A DNA stretch of 64,000 bases, taken from the NCBI GenBank assembly GCA_032716605.1, contig CM064480.1, positions 43,717,346-43,781,345 on the forward strand. Direction: 5' to 3'. The stretch is from Paralithodes platypus (Eukaryota; Arthropoda; Malacostraca; Decapoda; Lithodidae). The position numbers were made by a program, and so were the translations under genes. Below the pieces are notes generated by a model. It worked only from the letters and a program-made list of their open reading frames with translations. It made no database searches and was not told the origin of the DNA. The number at the start of each line of letters is the position of its first letter. The stretch's first letter is position 1. Shown one piece after another: positions 22,001 through 33,181 of this stretch.

Positions 22001-23665
22001 AGTGTGACTGTTGGTGTGTTTGTTGATATGTTAGGGTGTGGTAGTGTGTCTGTTGGTGTGTTTGTTGATATGTTAGTGTGTGGTAGTGTGTTTGTTGGTG
22101 TGTTTGTTGATATGTTAGTGTGTGGTAGTGTGTGTGTGTTGTGTGTTTGTTGATATGTTAGTGTGTGGTAGTGTGTCTGTTGGTGTGTTTGTTGATACGT
22201 TAGCGTGTGGTAGTGTGACTGTTGGTGTGTTACATGATAATGAAGTTAGTGTGTGGTAGTGTGACTGTTGGTGTGTTACATGATAATGATGTTAGTGTGT
22301 GGTAGTGTGTCTGTTGGTGTGTTAGTGTGTGGTAGTGTGACTGTTGGTGTGTTACATGATAATGATGTTAGTGTGTGGTATTGTGTGTGTCTGTTGGTGT
22401 GGTTGTTGATATGTTAGTGTGTGGTAGTGTGTCTGTTGGTGTGTTAGATGATATGTTAGTGTGTGGTAGTATGTCTGTTGGTGTGTTTGATAATATGTTA
22501 GTGTGTGGTAGTGTATCCGTTGGTGTGTTAGATGATATGTTAGTGTGTGGTAGTGTGTCTGTTGGTGTGTTTGTTGATATGTTAGTGTGTGGTAGTGTGT
22601 CTGTTGGTGTGTTTGTTGATATGTTAGTGTGTGGTAGTGTGTCTGTTGGTGTGTTAGATGATATGTTAGTGTGTAGTAGTGTGTCTGTTGGTGTGTTTGT
22701 TGATATGTTAGTGTGTGGTAGTGTGTCTGTTGGTGTGTTTGTTGATATGTTAGTGTGTGGTAGTGTGTCTGTTGGTGTGTTTGTTGATATGTTAGTGTGT
22801 GGTAGTGTATCCGTTGGTGTGTTAGATAATATGTTAGTGTGTGGTAGTGTGTCTGTTGGTGTGTTAGATGATAATTTATGTTAGTGTGTGGTAGTGTGTC
22901 TGTTGGTGTACTTACTCTAGTTGTATTGCGGGAGTGAGCATGGTGTGTGTTAGATGATATGTTAGTGTGTGGTAGTGTGTCTGTTGGTGTGTTAGATGAT
23001 ATGTTAGTGTGTGGTAGTATGTCTGTTGGTGTGTTTGATAATATGTTAGTGTGTGGTAGTGTATCCGTTGGTGTGTTAGATGATATGTTAGTGTGTGGTA
23101 GTGTGTCTGTTGGTGTGTTAGATGATATGTTAGTGTGTGGTAGTGTATCTGTTGGTGTGTTTGTTGATATGTTAGTGTGTGGTAGTGTGTCTGTTGGTGT
23201 CTTAGATGATATGTTAGTGTGTGGTAGTGTGTCTGTTGGTGTGTTTGTTGATATGTTAGTGTGTGGTAGTGTATCCGTTGGTGTGTTAGATGATATGTTA
23301 GTGTGTGGTAGTGTGTCTGTTGGTGTGTTAGATGATATGTTAGTGTGTGGTAGCGTGTCTGTTGGTGTGTTTGTTGATATGTTAGTGTGTGGTAGTGTAT
23401 CCGTTGGTGTGTTAGATGATATGTTAGTGTGTGGTAGTGTGTCTGTTGGTGTGTTTGTTGATATGTTAGTGTGTGGTAGTGTGTCTGTTGGTGTGTTAGA
23501 TGATATGTTAGTGTGTGGTAGTGTGTCTGTTGGTGTGTTTGTTGATATGTTAGTGTGTGGTAGTGTATCCGTTGGTGTGTTAGATGATATGTTAGTATGT
23601 GGTAGTGTGTCTGTTGGTAGTGTATGGTAGTGTATTTGTTGGTGTGTTAGGTGATATGTTAATCT
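19075..23665 (+). repeat. Large 42-bp TG-rich minisatellite with a 1.16-kb higher-order repeat
   Basis: The basic unit is 42 bp, GTTAGTGTGTGGTAGTGTGT followed by CTGTTGGTGTGTTTGTTGATAT. There are two main variants, TTTGTTGATATG and TTAGATGATATG, and an ACATGATAATGATG variant. Rare markers recur about 1,160 bp apart (TGTATTGG at 20,531 and 21,693; GGTATTGTGTGTG at 21,218 and 22,377), showing two tandem blocks of a higher-order repeat. Open frames at 19,985-20,656, 21,216-21,818, 22,375-22,884 and 22,947-23,630 encode CGSVSVGVFVDMLV repeats only because 42 = 14 codons. The array begins degenerate (19,075-19,540) and is most regular at its right end. Confidence 0.92.
19655..19982 (-). mobile_element. 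tRNA-derived SINE inserted in the minisatellite
   Basis: On the minus strand, 19,981-19,913 folds like a tRNA. It has an A-box-like TAGCCTAGTAGG (19,976-19,965), an anticodon arm CTCGT-CTCACAC-ACGAG with CAC in the anticodon place (valine type), and a B box GGGTTCAATCC (19,933-19,923). The acceptor stem pairs for only about five bases and no independent terminator is seen. A unique body follows (AGCTGTAAATAGGTACCTGG and beyond) to about 19,655. That structure is a SINE with a Pol III promoter, not a functional tRNA gene. The left boundary is approximate. Confidence 0.75.
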
Positions 23666-23669
23666 TCAC

Positions 23670-24187
23670 ATAGTTCAATATTATTTGTCTTCAAAATCTA
23701 CATTAAGTCAGTAAGGTTGCTCAAATACTATTTAGTACCTTGAATAATCTTACTACAGTCCCTTTGTGAATAAATACTGCCTAGCCGTAAAACCACTAGA
23801 CTTGACTTGCATTTAAGTTAAAAATAATTATTCTTAATTTGGCCACCCCAAGAAAATAAAGGCAAACAATAATAAAATAGAGTAAAATAGAAAATAAAAA
23901 TAAAAAATAGGGAAAGTGGGGATTGGGCCTGAGCATATACATACATACATATACGTACTTAATTTGTTTTGACAAAGTATTCAAGTCCTGGATCAATAAC
24001 CTACAATTGAAACAAGCGGAAAAGCACTATTATGCATCCGACATTATATCACTCAAGGAAAATCATAATACAATTAAAAATATAATATATATATATACCT
24101 AAATCCTATTGAATTACATGAATACATGAAGAGAAATCATCTGCCAATTGGGTAGGAATGCACTGTTGCTGGGCCTAATAAATATAC
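23670..24187. other. AT-rich DNA without recognisable features
   Basis: After the minisatellite there is AT-rich unique-looking sequence with short (TA)n and (ATAC)n runs. The open frames are short and have no recognisable motifs. Confidence 0.5.
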
Positions 24188-24195
24188 ATTACCAC

Positions 24196-24384
24196 CAGGG
24201 TTACCAACTCAAGTCCGCTAGATAGTAAATAAAGGTCGATAATCGCTTGAATAATGACACAATCTCTACATTATCGCTCTAAAATGGCTCAAAATCTCCA
24301 GAATAGCGCTAAATGTAAAAATGCCGCTATATTGAAGTAAACACACCTAGATCTAGCGGAAAAGCAGCTAAATTGGCAACACAG
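24196..24384. mobile_element. hAT-type MITE, 189 bp
   Basis: Bounded by a perfect 8-bp target duplication ATTACCAC (24,188-24,195 and 24,385-24,392). The ends CAGGGTTACCAA and, inverted, CTGTGTTGCCAA form the terminal repeats, with a subterminal CCGCTAGAT matching on both sides. An 8-bp duplication with CAGGGTTGCCA-like ends is characteristic of hAT elements. It has no coding capacity. Confidence 0.85.
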
Positions 24385-24392
24385 ATTACCAC

Positions 24393-24589
24393 AAACTGAT
24401 GTTCGTATACAGGTAGGTATCTCGCCACGCCCCTTCATCCAGGTAGAATAACCAAGAATATTCAGCTAAGGAAGGAATTGTGGAAGTCAGGATTAAATGA
24501 GATACAGTTTACCCTTTTGAATACTTTAGGGCCTTCCAAAGCTGAGTAAATTTGTTTAATGTTACCACAATAAAGTGAAAATGTGTCAG
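24393..24589. other. Unassigned AT-rich spacer
   Basis: Nothing recognisable between the hAT MITE and the LINE-J fragment. Confidence 0.4.
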
Positions 24590-24862
24590 CCTATATGTTT
24601 TTTCTATGTGAATGAAGGAAACAAAATGCAAAGCTGCCTGTAACAAGTCCCCCCCCCCCCCAAGTTGAATGAGTGAATGAGAGTCAAATTCAAGGTACGT
24701 TAGAGTTAAAATATTCGGACACACGGAGGTTGGACCCGTTTAATTCATAGGATGAGGGAAAGGCAGATTAAGGGAGAGAGTTCCAAAGCTTACTTGTTGA
24801 GTAGAAGAAAGACTGGGACAATCGGTTCAGATTTGGGTTAGAGAGTTGGACAGAATATGGAA
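24590..24862 (-). mobile_element. LINE-J fragment, 3' end, decayed
   Basis: The minus strand resembles the last coding part and tail of the LINE-J copy at 27,471-30,325, with TATGTGAATGAAGG...CTGCCTGTAACAAG matching the conserved tail. A C13 run replaces part of it at 24,649-24,661. It is strongly diverged, so it is an old copy. Confidence 0.6.
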
Positions 24863-25048
24863 TTACGAGCTAACACTCGTATCTCCTCCCATTCTACTAA
24901 GTTGAACTACTCGTACGTATTCTCATTTGTCATTGATCTATACTTTATTCCTTATAAGTAGGTCAGCAATCTTTACTTATCTAATGCAACTCAAAAACAG
25001 GTAGAGTAATTGAGCTAATAATTTTACCATTTGGGATGAGACAGAGAG

Positions 25049-25118
25049 GGACTAGGTGTGGACATTTACAGCCAATTTTGCTCTAGCCCTTTTTTAGTTA
25101 TAGAGGTTAGAGGTAACA
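25049..25118 (-). mobile_element. MITE-C fragment
   Basis: GTGTGGACATTTACAGCCAA and CTCTAGCCCTTTTTTAGTTA match, in reverse, the centre-left part of the full MITE-C at 53,009-53,216. The terminal repeats are missing. Confidence 0.5.
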
Positions 25119-25389
25119 GTTTTTGGCCTACATACAATGAATGGACTATAGCAGCTGCTACTCGCGTCACGTTCATTCTTCTATCCTCAACCACTATCAA
25201 AAAGTGTATAATATTATACTGTATTATTAATTCACCTGTCGGAAAATGTAGTCACCTAATAGTTATCTTCTCGATACTAAATGTGAAACTATGTAACCAC
25301 GTAATGTATGTCTTTTCATCAACATTTTGATAATAGCAGAATAATCAAGACATATATGACAATTCTCCCTACTATTGATTTTTTGGAGG

Positions 25390-26296
25390 CGTCCAAGAAC
25401 GCTCCAGCATGCAATCGCTCAAAAGCAAAGGTAATGAAGCCATACAACACTTATCTTCTGATCTAACTACCATTTCCAATTGGGGAAGAGAAAACCTTGC
25501 TTCCTTTAATGCTTCCAAAACCCAATTTCTCCATCTATTGGCCCGTCGTCAACTCCAAGAGGACTATCCCTTATACTTTAACAATACAAAAATCAACCCT
25601 TCATATTCTCTCAGTATTCTCGATGTCTCTTTTTCTTCGGGTCTCTCTTGGAAGGAACATATCATTACTTTTGCTAAGGCGGCCTCCCAGAAGCTCGTTG
25701 TGCTCAACCACCTCAAGGGGTTCTTTACCTCTTCTCAGTTTCTTGCTATGTACAGGGGCACAGTGCGTTCTTTTATTGAGTATTGTTCACATGTGTGGGG
25801 AGGATCCTCTCACACAGCACCTCTAGAGAAAGTACAAAGGAAAGCCTTTCGTATAACTTACTCTCGCCCACTCACCGATTCTCTGCAATCTCTCTCTCTT
25901 CGCTGCAGTGTTGCATCTCTCTCACTATTCTATTGCTACTACAATAATCAGTGTTCCTCAAAGCTCTCTCAGTGTATACCACCTCCTCTACGTTGGGTAC
26001 GGTACGTCGTACCCATCTTACAACACAATCCCACCATTACTATGTACAACTCTCCAATTCTAGAGTGAAACGATACTCCCAATCTTTATTCTATTCAACA
26101 ACTGAGTTCTGTAACTCTCTCCCTGAATCCATCTTCCCATCATCCTATGACTTAAATTGGTTCAAACTCCGTGTGTCCAGACATTTTAAGCTCGAACATT
26201 TTTTGATTTTGGCCCTGTCACTCTTTCAACTCTGGGGAGGCATTCGTCACAGGCAGTTTTTGCCTTATGTCTCCCTCATCCGCATAGACAAAAAAT
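25390..26296 (+). mobile_element. LINE-J copy, 5'-truncated RT C-terminal part and 3' end
   Basis: The frame 25,409-26,068 encodes TISNWGRENLASFNASKTQF, IEYCSHVWGGSSHTAPLEKV and FRITYSRPLTDSLQSLSLR, the thumb and C-terminal region of LINE-J RT. After a frame shift near 26,000 the tail continues (SVYTTSSTLGTVRRTHLTTQ, then the LWNSLPES-type end near 26,100). The copy ends at the conserved CTCCCTCATCCGCATAGA then A-rich tail near 26,296, abutting a CR1-like fragment. Confidence 0.8.
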
Positions 26297-26840
26297 TTAG
26301 ATATTCTCTTGCATCTGCAGTTAATCGGTGTTAAGAGCAAGATATTTATCGAGTAAATGTTTGACATTTTGGACAGTTCAGCTTCAATGATATTACTGGG
26401 AAGTCCATTCCAGAAGTTCATCACTCAATTGAAAATAAAATGCTTTGATTCATGCAAGTGAACAGACTTTCCAATTAGCTAATAACCATTGTATCTAGTG
26501 CAATTTAAATGATCACTCATGAAGTATTTGCTAACATCCATATTCACATGACCTTTAACAATTTGTAACACTTCAATTATAAATTCTCCGATAGGAATAT
26601 TTTTAAGACTAGGAATCATTTGTGTTACTCTCCGCTGTATTCTTTCCATTTTTGTTTGTATTATATTTTGTACATATTTATTTATCTTATTTAGTTTTGG
26701 TATGTGTTTATATAATATGAACAACCAAATTGTTCACTGTATTCCAGATGGGGATGAATCAATGAAATGTATATAATGATAATAACGTTCTCGGATTTGT
26801 ACACGAATGATCTTCAAATGAAGCCAATAATTGTGTTTGT
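26297..26840 (-). mobile_element. CR1-like LINE fragment (RT C-terminus)
   Basis: On the minus strand, 26,724-26,340 encodes KMERIQRRVTQMIPSLKNIP, HVNMDVSKYFMSDHLNCTRY and VMNFWNGLPSNIIEAE. These are clear relatives of the intact RT tail at 54,048-55,196 (KLERVQRRVTKMIPSLKNKP, VVNLWNGLPRDVID). It lies tail to tail with the preceding LINE-J copy. It is frameshifted and not functional. Confidence 0.75.
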
Positions 26841-26959
26841 ATTCTTAACTACTTCAGTATATTGTTGGCTGAGTTTTTAAATTGTTTGGTAATGGTACCA
26901 GCAAGTCGATTTCTGTCAGTGTTTTTTTTAGTTAACTACCATGCATTGAGTAATTTAAA

Positions 26960-27470
26960 GCGATAGCACAGTAGATAGCGAGGTGGACTGCAGACCAAAT
27001 GGACCTCAGATCAAGTCAACGCCAAACGTCAGAGGTTTATCTGAGGTGATCTGATCGTTCCTGCTGTTCTGCAATGAGTCTTGATACACCGACACCTCAA
27101 GAAATTACCCCCTATTACATCACCAATTCATAGCATAGAAGATGCCCGACCATATTCGAAGAAGCTGTGAACGACCATATAGCTGCGCTCTCCAAATCAA
27201 GTTACGTGTATAATGTATATATAAGGTGACGTCATCTAGTGTGACAGAAAACAAGCAACCAGCACTTGCAGCTACACTGTGACCATCTAGTGCGACACAT
27301 AATTATGAAGCACACACCATCTCGATGCTTCAGTCGATAATCTCGGGGCCTCGCAAGAGTTACAGGCTCGTGAACAGCTTACAGTCCCGGAGTTGTGTCT
27401 TACGTGTATTACGTGTATTACGTGTATTGTGTATTACGTGTACCCTAATATTACTATATTCAATAAATAG
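26960..27470 (+). other. Possible partial LTR or promoter-like repeat
   Basis: A TATA-like GTATATATAAGG at about 27,213 is followed by TGACGTCA, then two related GTGACCATCTAGTGCGACA / GTCATCTAGTGTGACAG motifs. Four 9-bp ACGTGTATT repeats (27,397-27,441) and AATAAATAG at 27,467 follow. This arrangement resembles a promoter-to-polyadenylation LTR segment, but no partner LTR or target duplication is visible. The LINE-J begins where it stops. Confidence 0.3.
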
Positions 27471-27471
27471 T

Positions 27472-28221
27472 GATCTTCTCTTCCTCACCGAAACTCAGGT
27501 GTCTGTAGCAACATCCAGCAGACCCTTCTCTGTATCCTACTTTCTCTATCCTAGTTTCAAAGCCAAAGGCGGATGTTGTGCATATGTGCACAACAAACTC
27601 ACTTGCTGTCGTGTTCCCGATTTCGACTCCTCTGAATTCTCAACTTTATGGCTCAAACTTTCCTGTCATTCTCTTACTAAATATTTCTGTGCTGTCTATC
27701 TTTCCCCTAACTCTACCAACTTCTCCAAATTCTTTGACTATCTAAACTCTACAGTGGAACACATTTTATCTATTTCTCCTTTCTCAGAAATCTCCATCTT
27801 AGGAGATTTCAACGTTCACCACCGCCAATGGCTCTCCTCTCACACTACTGACCCAGCTGGTGAACAAGCCTACGTCTTTTCTATCCTAAATGACCTAGAG
27901 CAGTTAGTTCAGCAACCCACCCGTATCCCGGATCGCATCGGAGATCGGCCCAACATTCTTGACTTGTTTCTAACTTCTAACCCTTCTTCTTATACTGTTG
28001 ATCTTTTCTCTCCTTTGGGCTCCTCCGACCATAAACTTATCTCTGTCACCTGTCCAATTTCTCCAGTACGGCCACCCGATCCTCCTAGCCGGCGGCGCTT
28101 GTGGCACTTCCGCGCTGCCGACTGGGAGGCTCTCCGGCAGTACTTCTTTGATTTCCCATGGAATTATTTCTGCTTCCGTGGCCGGGGACCCTCGGAGGTG
28201 CTGAACGCATTACCGAGGTAA
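27472..28221 (+). pseudogene. LINE-J endonuclease domain
   Basis: The APE-type endonuclease nicks target DNA to prime reverse transcription. Seen here are ETQVS (metal-binding Glu), [10 protein letters not shown] (Asp-Asn motif) and the terminal SDHKLISV. All three conserved catalytic blocks are present. The first block lacks its upstream N-terminus, and the frame is lost near 28,170 before the RT linker. Confidence 0.75.
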
Positions 28222-28701
28222 TCCTATCGGGCATGGAAGCATACATTCCATTCTCTTTCTCTCAGACTAATGCTAAAAAATCTTGGTTTACTCACGCCTG
28301 TTCTACTGCTGTCCGCAATAAGGAGGAAGCATTCAAACGGTTCCGATGCCTTAAAACTCAAGACTCTCATTCTTCCTATGCTTCTGCCCGGAATCAAGCC
28401 AAATCTGTTCTTCGACTTGCCAAACACTCTTTCATCAATAATAAATGCACTGAACTATCCAACTCTAGCTCTTCCCAAGCTTTCTGGCATCTAGCCAAAA
28501 ACCTCTCCAACAATTTCTCTTCCTCGTATTTCCCTCCCCTTTTCCACTCTGATGGCACAACCATCACTTCTTCCTCTGACAAAGCTAAACTCTTCGCTCA
28601 AAATTTTGATAGAAACTCAACCTTGGATGATTCCGGTGCTATTCTTCCCTCTTCACCCTCCTCTCTCTTACTTATGCCTAATATCCTAATATCTTCTAAA
28701 G

Positions 28702-29961
28702 ATGTACTTTCTACCCTCTCTGGGCTTAATACTAATAAGGTGTACGGTCGGTCCGGACGGTGTTCCTCCTGTTGTTCTCAAAAACTGTGCTTCCGTGCTG
28801 ACTCCCTGCCTAGGCAAACTCTTTCGTCTCTGTCTATCCTCTAACATCTTCCCTTCATGCTGGAAATTTGCTCACATTCAACCTGTCCCAAAGAAGGGTG
28901 ACCGCTCTCAACCCTCCAACTATCGTCGAATTGCTCTCATCTCTTGTCTTTCTAAAGTTTTTGAAACTATTCCTGCTTCCAAATTTCTTAAGCATTTCTC
29001 TTCTCATAATCTGCTCTCAGATCGCCAGTATGGCTTCCTTAAGGGTCGCTCTACTGGTGATCTTCTTTCATATCTTACTAACTCTTGGTCATCCTCCTTT
29101 CGGGAATTCGGTGAGACTTTTTCTATTGCACTAGACATTTCGAAAGCCTTCGATAGAGTCTGGCACAAATCTTTAATTTCTAAACTACCCTCCTACGGTT
29201 TCTATCCCTCCATCTGTGCCTTTGTCTCTAATTTCCTTTCCGGCCGTTCCATAGCCGCGGTTGTGGACGGCCATTGTTCACTTCATCACCCTATAAACTC
29301 CGGTGTTCCTCAGGGCTCTGTCCTATCTCCTATTCTCTTTCTAATTTTTATAAATGATCTCCTCAACTGTACCTCAATTCCCATCCATTCATACGCAGAC
29401 GACTCAACCTTACACTACTCCCTTAGTTTTTCAGAACGCCCAAGCCAGCAATCCCTCAACGACAAACGTAATGAAGCCATTGAACTCTTAAATTCTGATC
29501 TAAATACTATCTCGAATTGGGGCAGAGAAAACCTTGTTACCTTTAATGCTTCCAAAACCCAATTTCTCCATCTATCTACCCGTCAGGATCTCCCAGCGGA
29601 CTATCCCTTATTCTTCAACAATACAAAAATCAATCCTTCATCTTCTCTCAATATTCTTGGTGTCTCTTTTTCTTCTGCTCTCAGTTGGAAGGACCATATT
29701 ACCAGTCTTGCTAAGGCAGCCTCCCAGAAGCTGGGTGTATTCAACCGCCTTAGGGGGTTCTTTTCCCCTGCACAGCTTCTTGCTCTGTACAGGGGCATAG
29801 TGCGTCCTTGTATTGAGTATTGTTCACATGTGTGGGGAGGTTCCTCGCACACCGCTCTCCTAGACAAAGTTGAAAGGAAGGCCTTTCGTATCATTAACTC
29901 CCGTCCACTCACTAACTCTCTGCAATCTCTCTCTGTCCGCCGCAATGTTGCATCTCTCTAG
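28702..29961 (+). pseudogene. LINE-J reverse transcriptase
   Basis: A frame of 419 codons contains RT blocks in order: TNRY-like SNYRRIAL (about residue 80), DISKAFDRV with the first catalytic Asp (about 145), SGVPQGSVLSP (about 205), YADDS with the catalytic pair (about 235), and the thumb GRENLVTFNASKTQF (about 280). A premature TAG at 29,959-29,961 removes the C-terminal 90 residues, which are still visible as decayed sequence to about 30,230. The start of this frame overlaps the upstream frame, so a frameshift at about 28,730 separates it from the endonuclease part. Confidence 0.8.
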
Positions 29962-30559
29962 CTATTCTATCGCTACTATAATGATCAGTGTTCCTCACAG
30001 CTTTCCCAGTGTATACCACCTCCTTTACGTAGGGCACGTGGTACCCGTCTTGCAACTCAATCCCACCCCTACTCTGTGCAACTCTCCAACCCAAGAATGA
30101 AATGTTACTCTCAAACTTTCTTCTACTCAACAGCTGAGCTCTGGAACTCTCCCCCAGAATCAGTCTTTCCCTCTTCCTATGACTTAAATTGCTTCAAACT
30201 CCGTGTGTCCAGGCATTTTGGTTCGAACATCCTTTGATTTTGGCCCTGTCACTCTTTCAACTATGGGGGAGGCACTCGTTATTGGCAGTTCTGCCTTTTG
30301 TCTCCCTCAATCATATAGAAGAAAAAAAATGTATATGTTTCTCTTCTTTGTGTTTGACTTGCCCAGTTAAGTACCATAGAACTCATATAGAGGCTCATAT
30401 TTGCATAGCATAAAATAAATTATTTACTCGCACCATCACTCTTCGGTTTACTAGCCCCCGCTCATTTCTATCCAATCCTTCCAACTTAAACCTCTTAACA
30501 TATTCTCAATTACTCGTTTCTATGATTTATTCTACTCTCAACCTATTGTCCATTTAATA

Positions 30560-32649
30560 GCCTACCAAACCCGTTTGTTTACCAGCCTCCCACTCGTTTG
30601 CTTATATGTCTCCCTCTCGTTAAATACTCGTTTATATACCAGCATCTCACCCGTATCTATCCCATTCTTCTTACCTCAACCACTCGTATCATCACTCGTC
30701 GATTTAACAGCCCTCCCCCCCCCACCCCCCCCATCTGGCCTAGGCGGGCGTTATTTCCCCGGAGTGAGGGCGTCAATAGCTGGGGTGCTGGCAAGATGGA
30801 TGAGGGGGGCCGGCCACATGCGACCCCCAGGTGATCCCCCTCCCCCCTACCCCTCCCCCTCCCCCTCCCATGTCTTACAACGCCTCCTTCTTCCCATGAC
30901 CCCCTCTCTTTCTTCCTCCAAGTTTTGAGCCCCTCCCCCCACCTCTTTTCTTCTTGTCCGTTCTATGTTTTTATTACCCCCTCGTTTATCTTTTCTTCCA
31001 GTTATTTTCCTTCACCTCCTTGTCCATCCCATTTCTATTTTCTCTCCTGCCCTTCTTTTCTCTCCTGCCCCCTCTTCAAATGTTTGCCCCCTCTCTCTCT
31101 ATAACATTCTTTTATGTCCATCCCATTCCTTTTCTCCCAACGCCCTCCTTTATCTTCAGGCTATTCTCCATCTATCCCACCCCCCTCTCCTCCTCCAATC
31201 CCTCTCGCCCGTCCCAAACCTTCTCTCCCATCCCACTTAATGTGTCTTCAGTTCCTTCTCCTACAATTGCAGCACCCATTGTTTTATTCATCCCCGTCCG
31301 TCCCATTCCTTCTCTCCTAACACCCTCCTCTCTCTCTCTCCTCGGTCCCTTCTCATGCAAAGCTTTCCCCCAACCTCTTATTTCATCCCTTGCGTACTTT
31401 GCCTTCCCTCCTCTATAGAACTGTCTTCTTCCACCGCCATTCTCTCCTGCACAACGCTTACCTACCTACCCCCCCCCCCCCCACACGCACACGCACACAC
31501 TCACACACACCTCTTCTGCTCCTCTTCCCTCTTCTTCCCTCTTCTTCTATGTCCTGTACTCTTATAATATATGCCTCTCTCTTCCAATTCTCTCACTCCT
31601 TCTATTACCCCTTCCTCCTCTACCTGTACGTTTTGTTTCCTTCTCCTCCGCTTCTTCCACTTATATTCCACCCCTCCATTTCTAATCAACCCTTTTTCTC
31701 TCCTTTTCCACCCCTCCACTTATATTCCACCCTCCCCTCCTATTCCAACCCCTCCCCTCCTATTTCACTCCCTCCCCTCATATTTCACCCCTCCCTTCCT
31801 ATTCTACCCAACCCTTCTTATTCCACCCCTCCCCTCCTAGTTCACCCCTTCCCCTCTTATTCCACCCCTCCCCTCCTATTCCTTCCCCTCCCCTCCAATT
31901 TCACTCCCTCCCCTCCTATTCCGCCCCTCCCCTCCTATTCCTTCCCCTCCCTTTCTAGTCCACCCCTTCCATCCATTTACTCCACACTCCCTTTTCTTAG
32001 TCCTCCCCTACCCTTTTCTCCCCTATTCTGAGCCCTCCATCCATTCCCCTTCCTCCTCTCCTCTTCCTTCCACCATCCCCTCCCTCTCTTCCCTTGCTTT
32101 CCTTCCCCCACGTTTCCTCCCCACCCCGGCACTTACAGTATACCTACCCCGTCTTTATTTCTTGCCCTCATATCTCTTCTTGGTGTAATTATGGTTTCAT
32201 ACTTCAATCTTCTTCTTTATATATATATCCCTTCTTCTTTACGTACTTTTTTCATTTTTCATTTCCCCATCTCCTTTTCAGTCTCCATTTCTCTCTCCCC
32301 TTCTGTTTTGTTCTTGTTTACGCTATTTTCATTTAGTGTTCCTTCCTCATTATCTTTGTCTTGCCTGCCTTGTCTATATATCTTCTTCTCTCTCTGCTTA
32401 TCCTTTGTATTTGTTTCATATATTCACTTCTTATTGTGTAGATCTCTAAAATGTATACTTCCTCTGTCTCACTACTTATTAGTATGTTCACTAATGCTTC
32501 CTCTTCCTTTCTTTTTCATTAGTCTTCTTATCTCTCTCTCGTTTTTTATTCCCCTGTCTTCTGTTGTTTCTTCTCTTCTCCCTCATCCTTTATATATATG
32601 TATTATCCCCCAATCTCATTTTCTTTTTCTCTTTCTATACTAATGTTCA

Positions 32650-32726
<77 letters not shown>

Positions 32727-33060
32727 CTCCTCCTCCTCCTCCTCCTCCTCCTTCTCTTCCTCCTCTTCCTTCTGCTCCATGTTCCCACTTCCGTTTTTTT
32801 CTCTTCTTACCACCATTCTCATTCTTCTTCCTTTACTGGACCAGAAAGAGAGGCTGTTTGTTTTCTGTTATCTTTCTTTCTTCACTTTATATTTTCCATT
32901 TATTAGTCACTCCTCTCTCTCATTTTTTCATTGATTCTTATCTCCCATTACGTATCTATAATTTATTAATGAGTATTGATTTTTAATGTTTTCCTGTTAG
33001 ATTTTCCTCTTTTCTTTTCTGATTTAAGCATCTCTCTCTCTCTCTCTGTTTCTAAATATA
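30560..33060 (+). repeat. 2.5-kb pyrimidine-rich tract with degenerate CCTCCC-type repeats
   Basis: The plus strand is overwhelmingly C and T. From 31,700 to 31,960 a unit of about 20 bp, CCCTCCTATTCCACCCCTC, recurs with variation. (TC)n and (TCC)n lie at 32,646-32,757. The many open frames on both strands (Pro/Ser/Leu-rich, or Arg/Glu-rich on the other) come from the base bias and carry no recognisable motif. Confidence 0.75.
32646..32757 (+). repeat. (TC)n followed by (TCC)n microsatellite
   Basis: About 38 TC units run from 32,656, interrupted once by TTTC near 32,710. They are followed by about nine CTC/TCC units to 32,752. Confidence 0.95.
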
Positions 33061-33133
33061 TTTGCTCATATGAGGAGCACTTTAAGCATTATAGTGCGGG
33101 AAACTTCTTCAGACATTTTTCCAGAGTGCCCCA

Positions 33134-33181
33134 GGCAGCATCCTGAGACATTTTGCATCTCCCCCGTCTCAGGATGTTGCC
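33134..33181. other. Perfect-looking hairpin (16-bp stem, 16-nt loop)
   Basis: GGCAGCATCCTGAGAC (33,134-33,149) pairs with GTCTCAGGATGTTGCC (33,166-33,181) at 15 of 16 positions. Related words (CTTCTTCAGACA, CTTCTTGAGACG) flank it at 33,104 and 33,201. It may be the core of an old fold-back element. No target duplication was found. The rest of 33,060-33,600 shows nothing recognisable. Confidence 0.5.

Larger units (their letters stand above)
27471..30325 (+). mobile_element. LINE-J: nearly full-length jockey-like non-LTR retrotransposon
   Basis: An endonuclease of the APE type begins at about 27,472 ([30 protein letters not shown]) and ends near 28,220. An RT linker frame follows (28,158-28,844), then RT proper in a third frame (28,702-29,961). 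RT motifs are QPVPKKGDRSQPSNYRRIAL, ALDISKAFDRVWHKSLISKL, INSGVPQGSVLSPILF and catalytic YADDS. The thumb is CIEYCSHVWGG. There is a stop at 29,961, yet homology to the family C-terminus continues to about 30,230. The tail ends in TATAGAAG plus an A-rich run near 30,325. It lacks ORF1 and the first endonuclease residues (5' truncation), with at least two frameshifts and one stop. Five further fragments of this family lie in the window. Confidence 0.85.

Noticed and set aside
19985..23630. Four long open frames encoding 14-residue repeats (CGSVSVGVFVDMLV)
   Set aside because: They arise from a 42-bp minisatellite without stops. There is no start context, splice pattern or non-repetitive sequence.
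30575..32986. Many Pro/Ser/Leu-rich frames up to 213 codons
   Set aside because: A by-product of pyrimidine-rich composition. They overlap in all frames and have no domain pattern.
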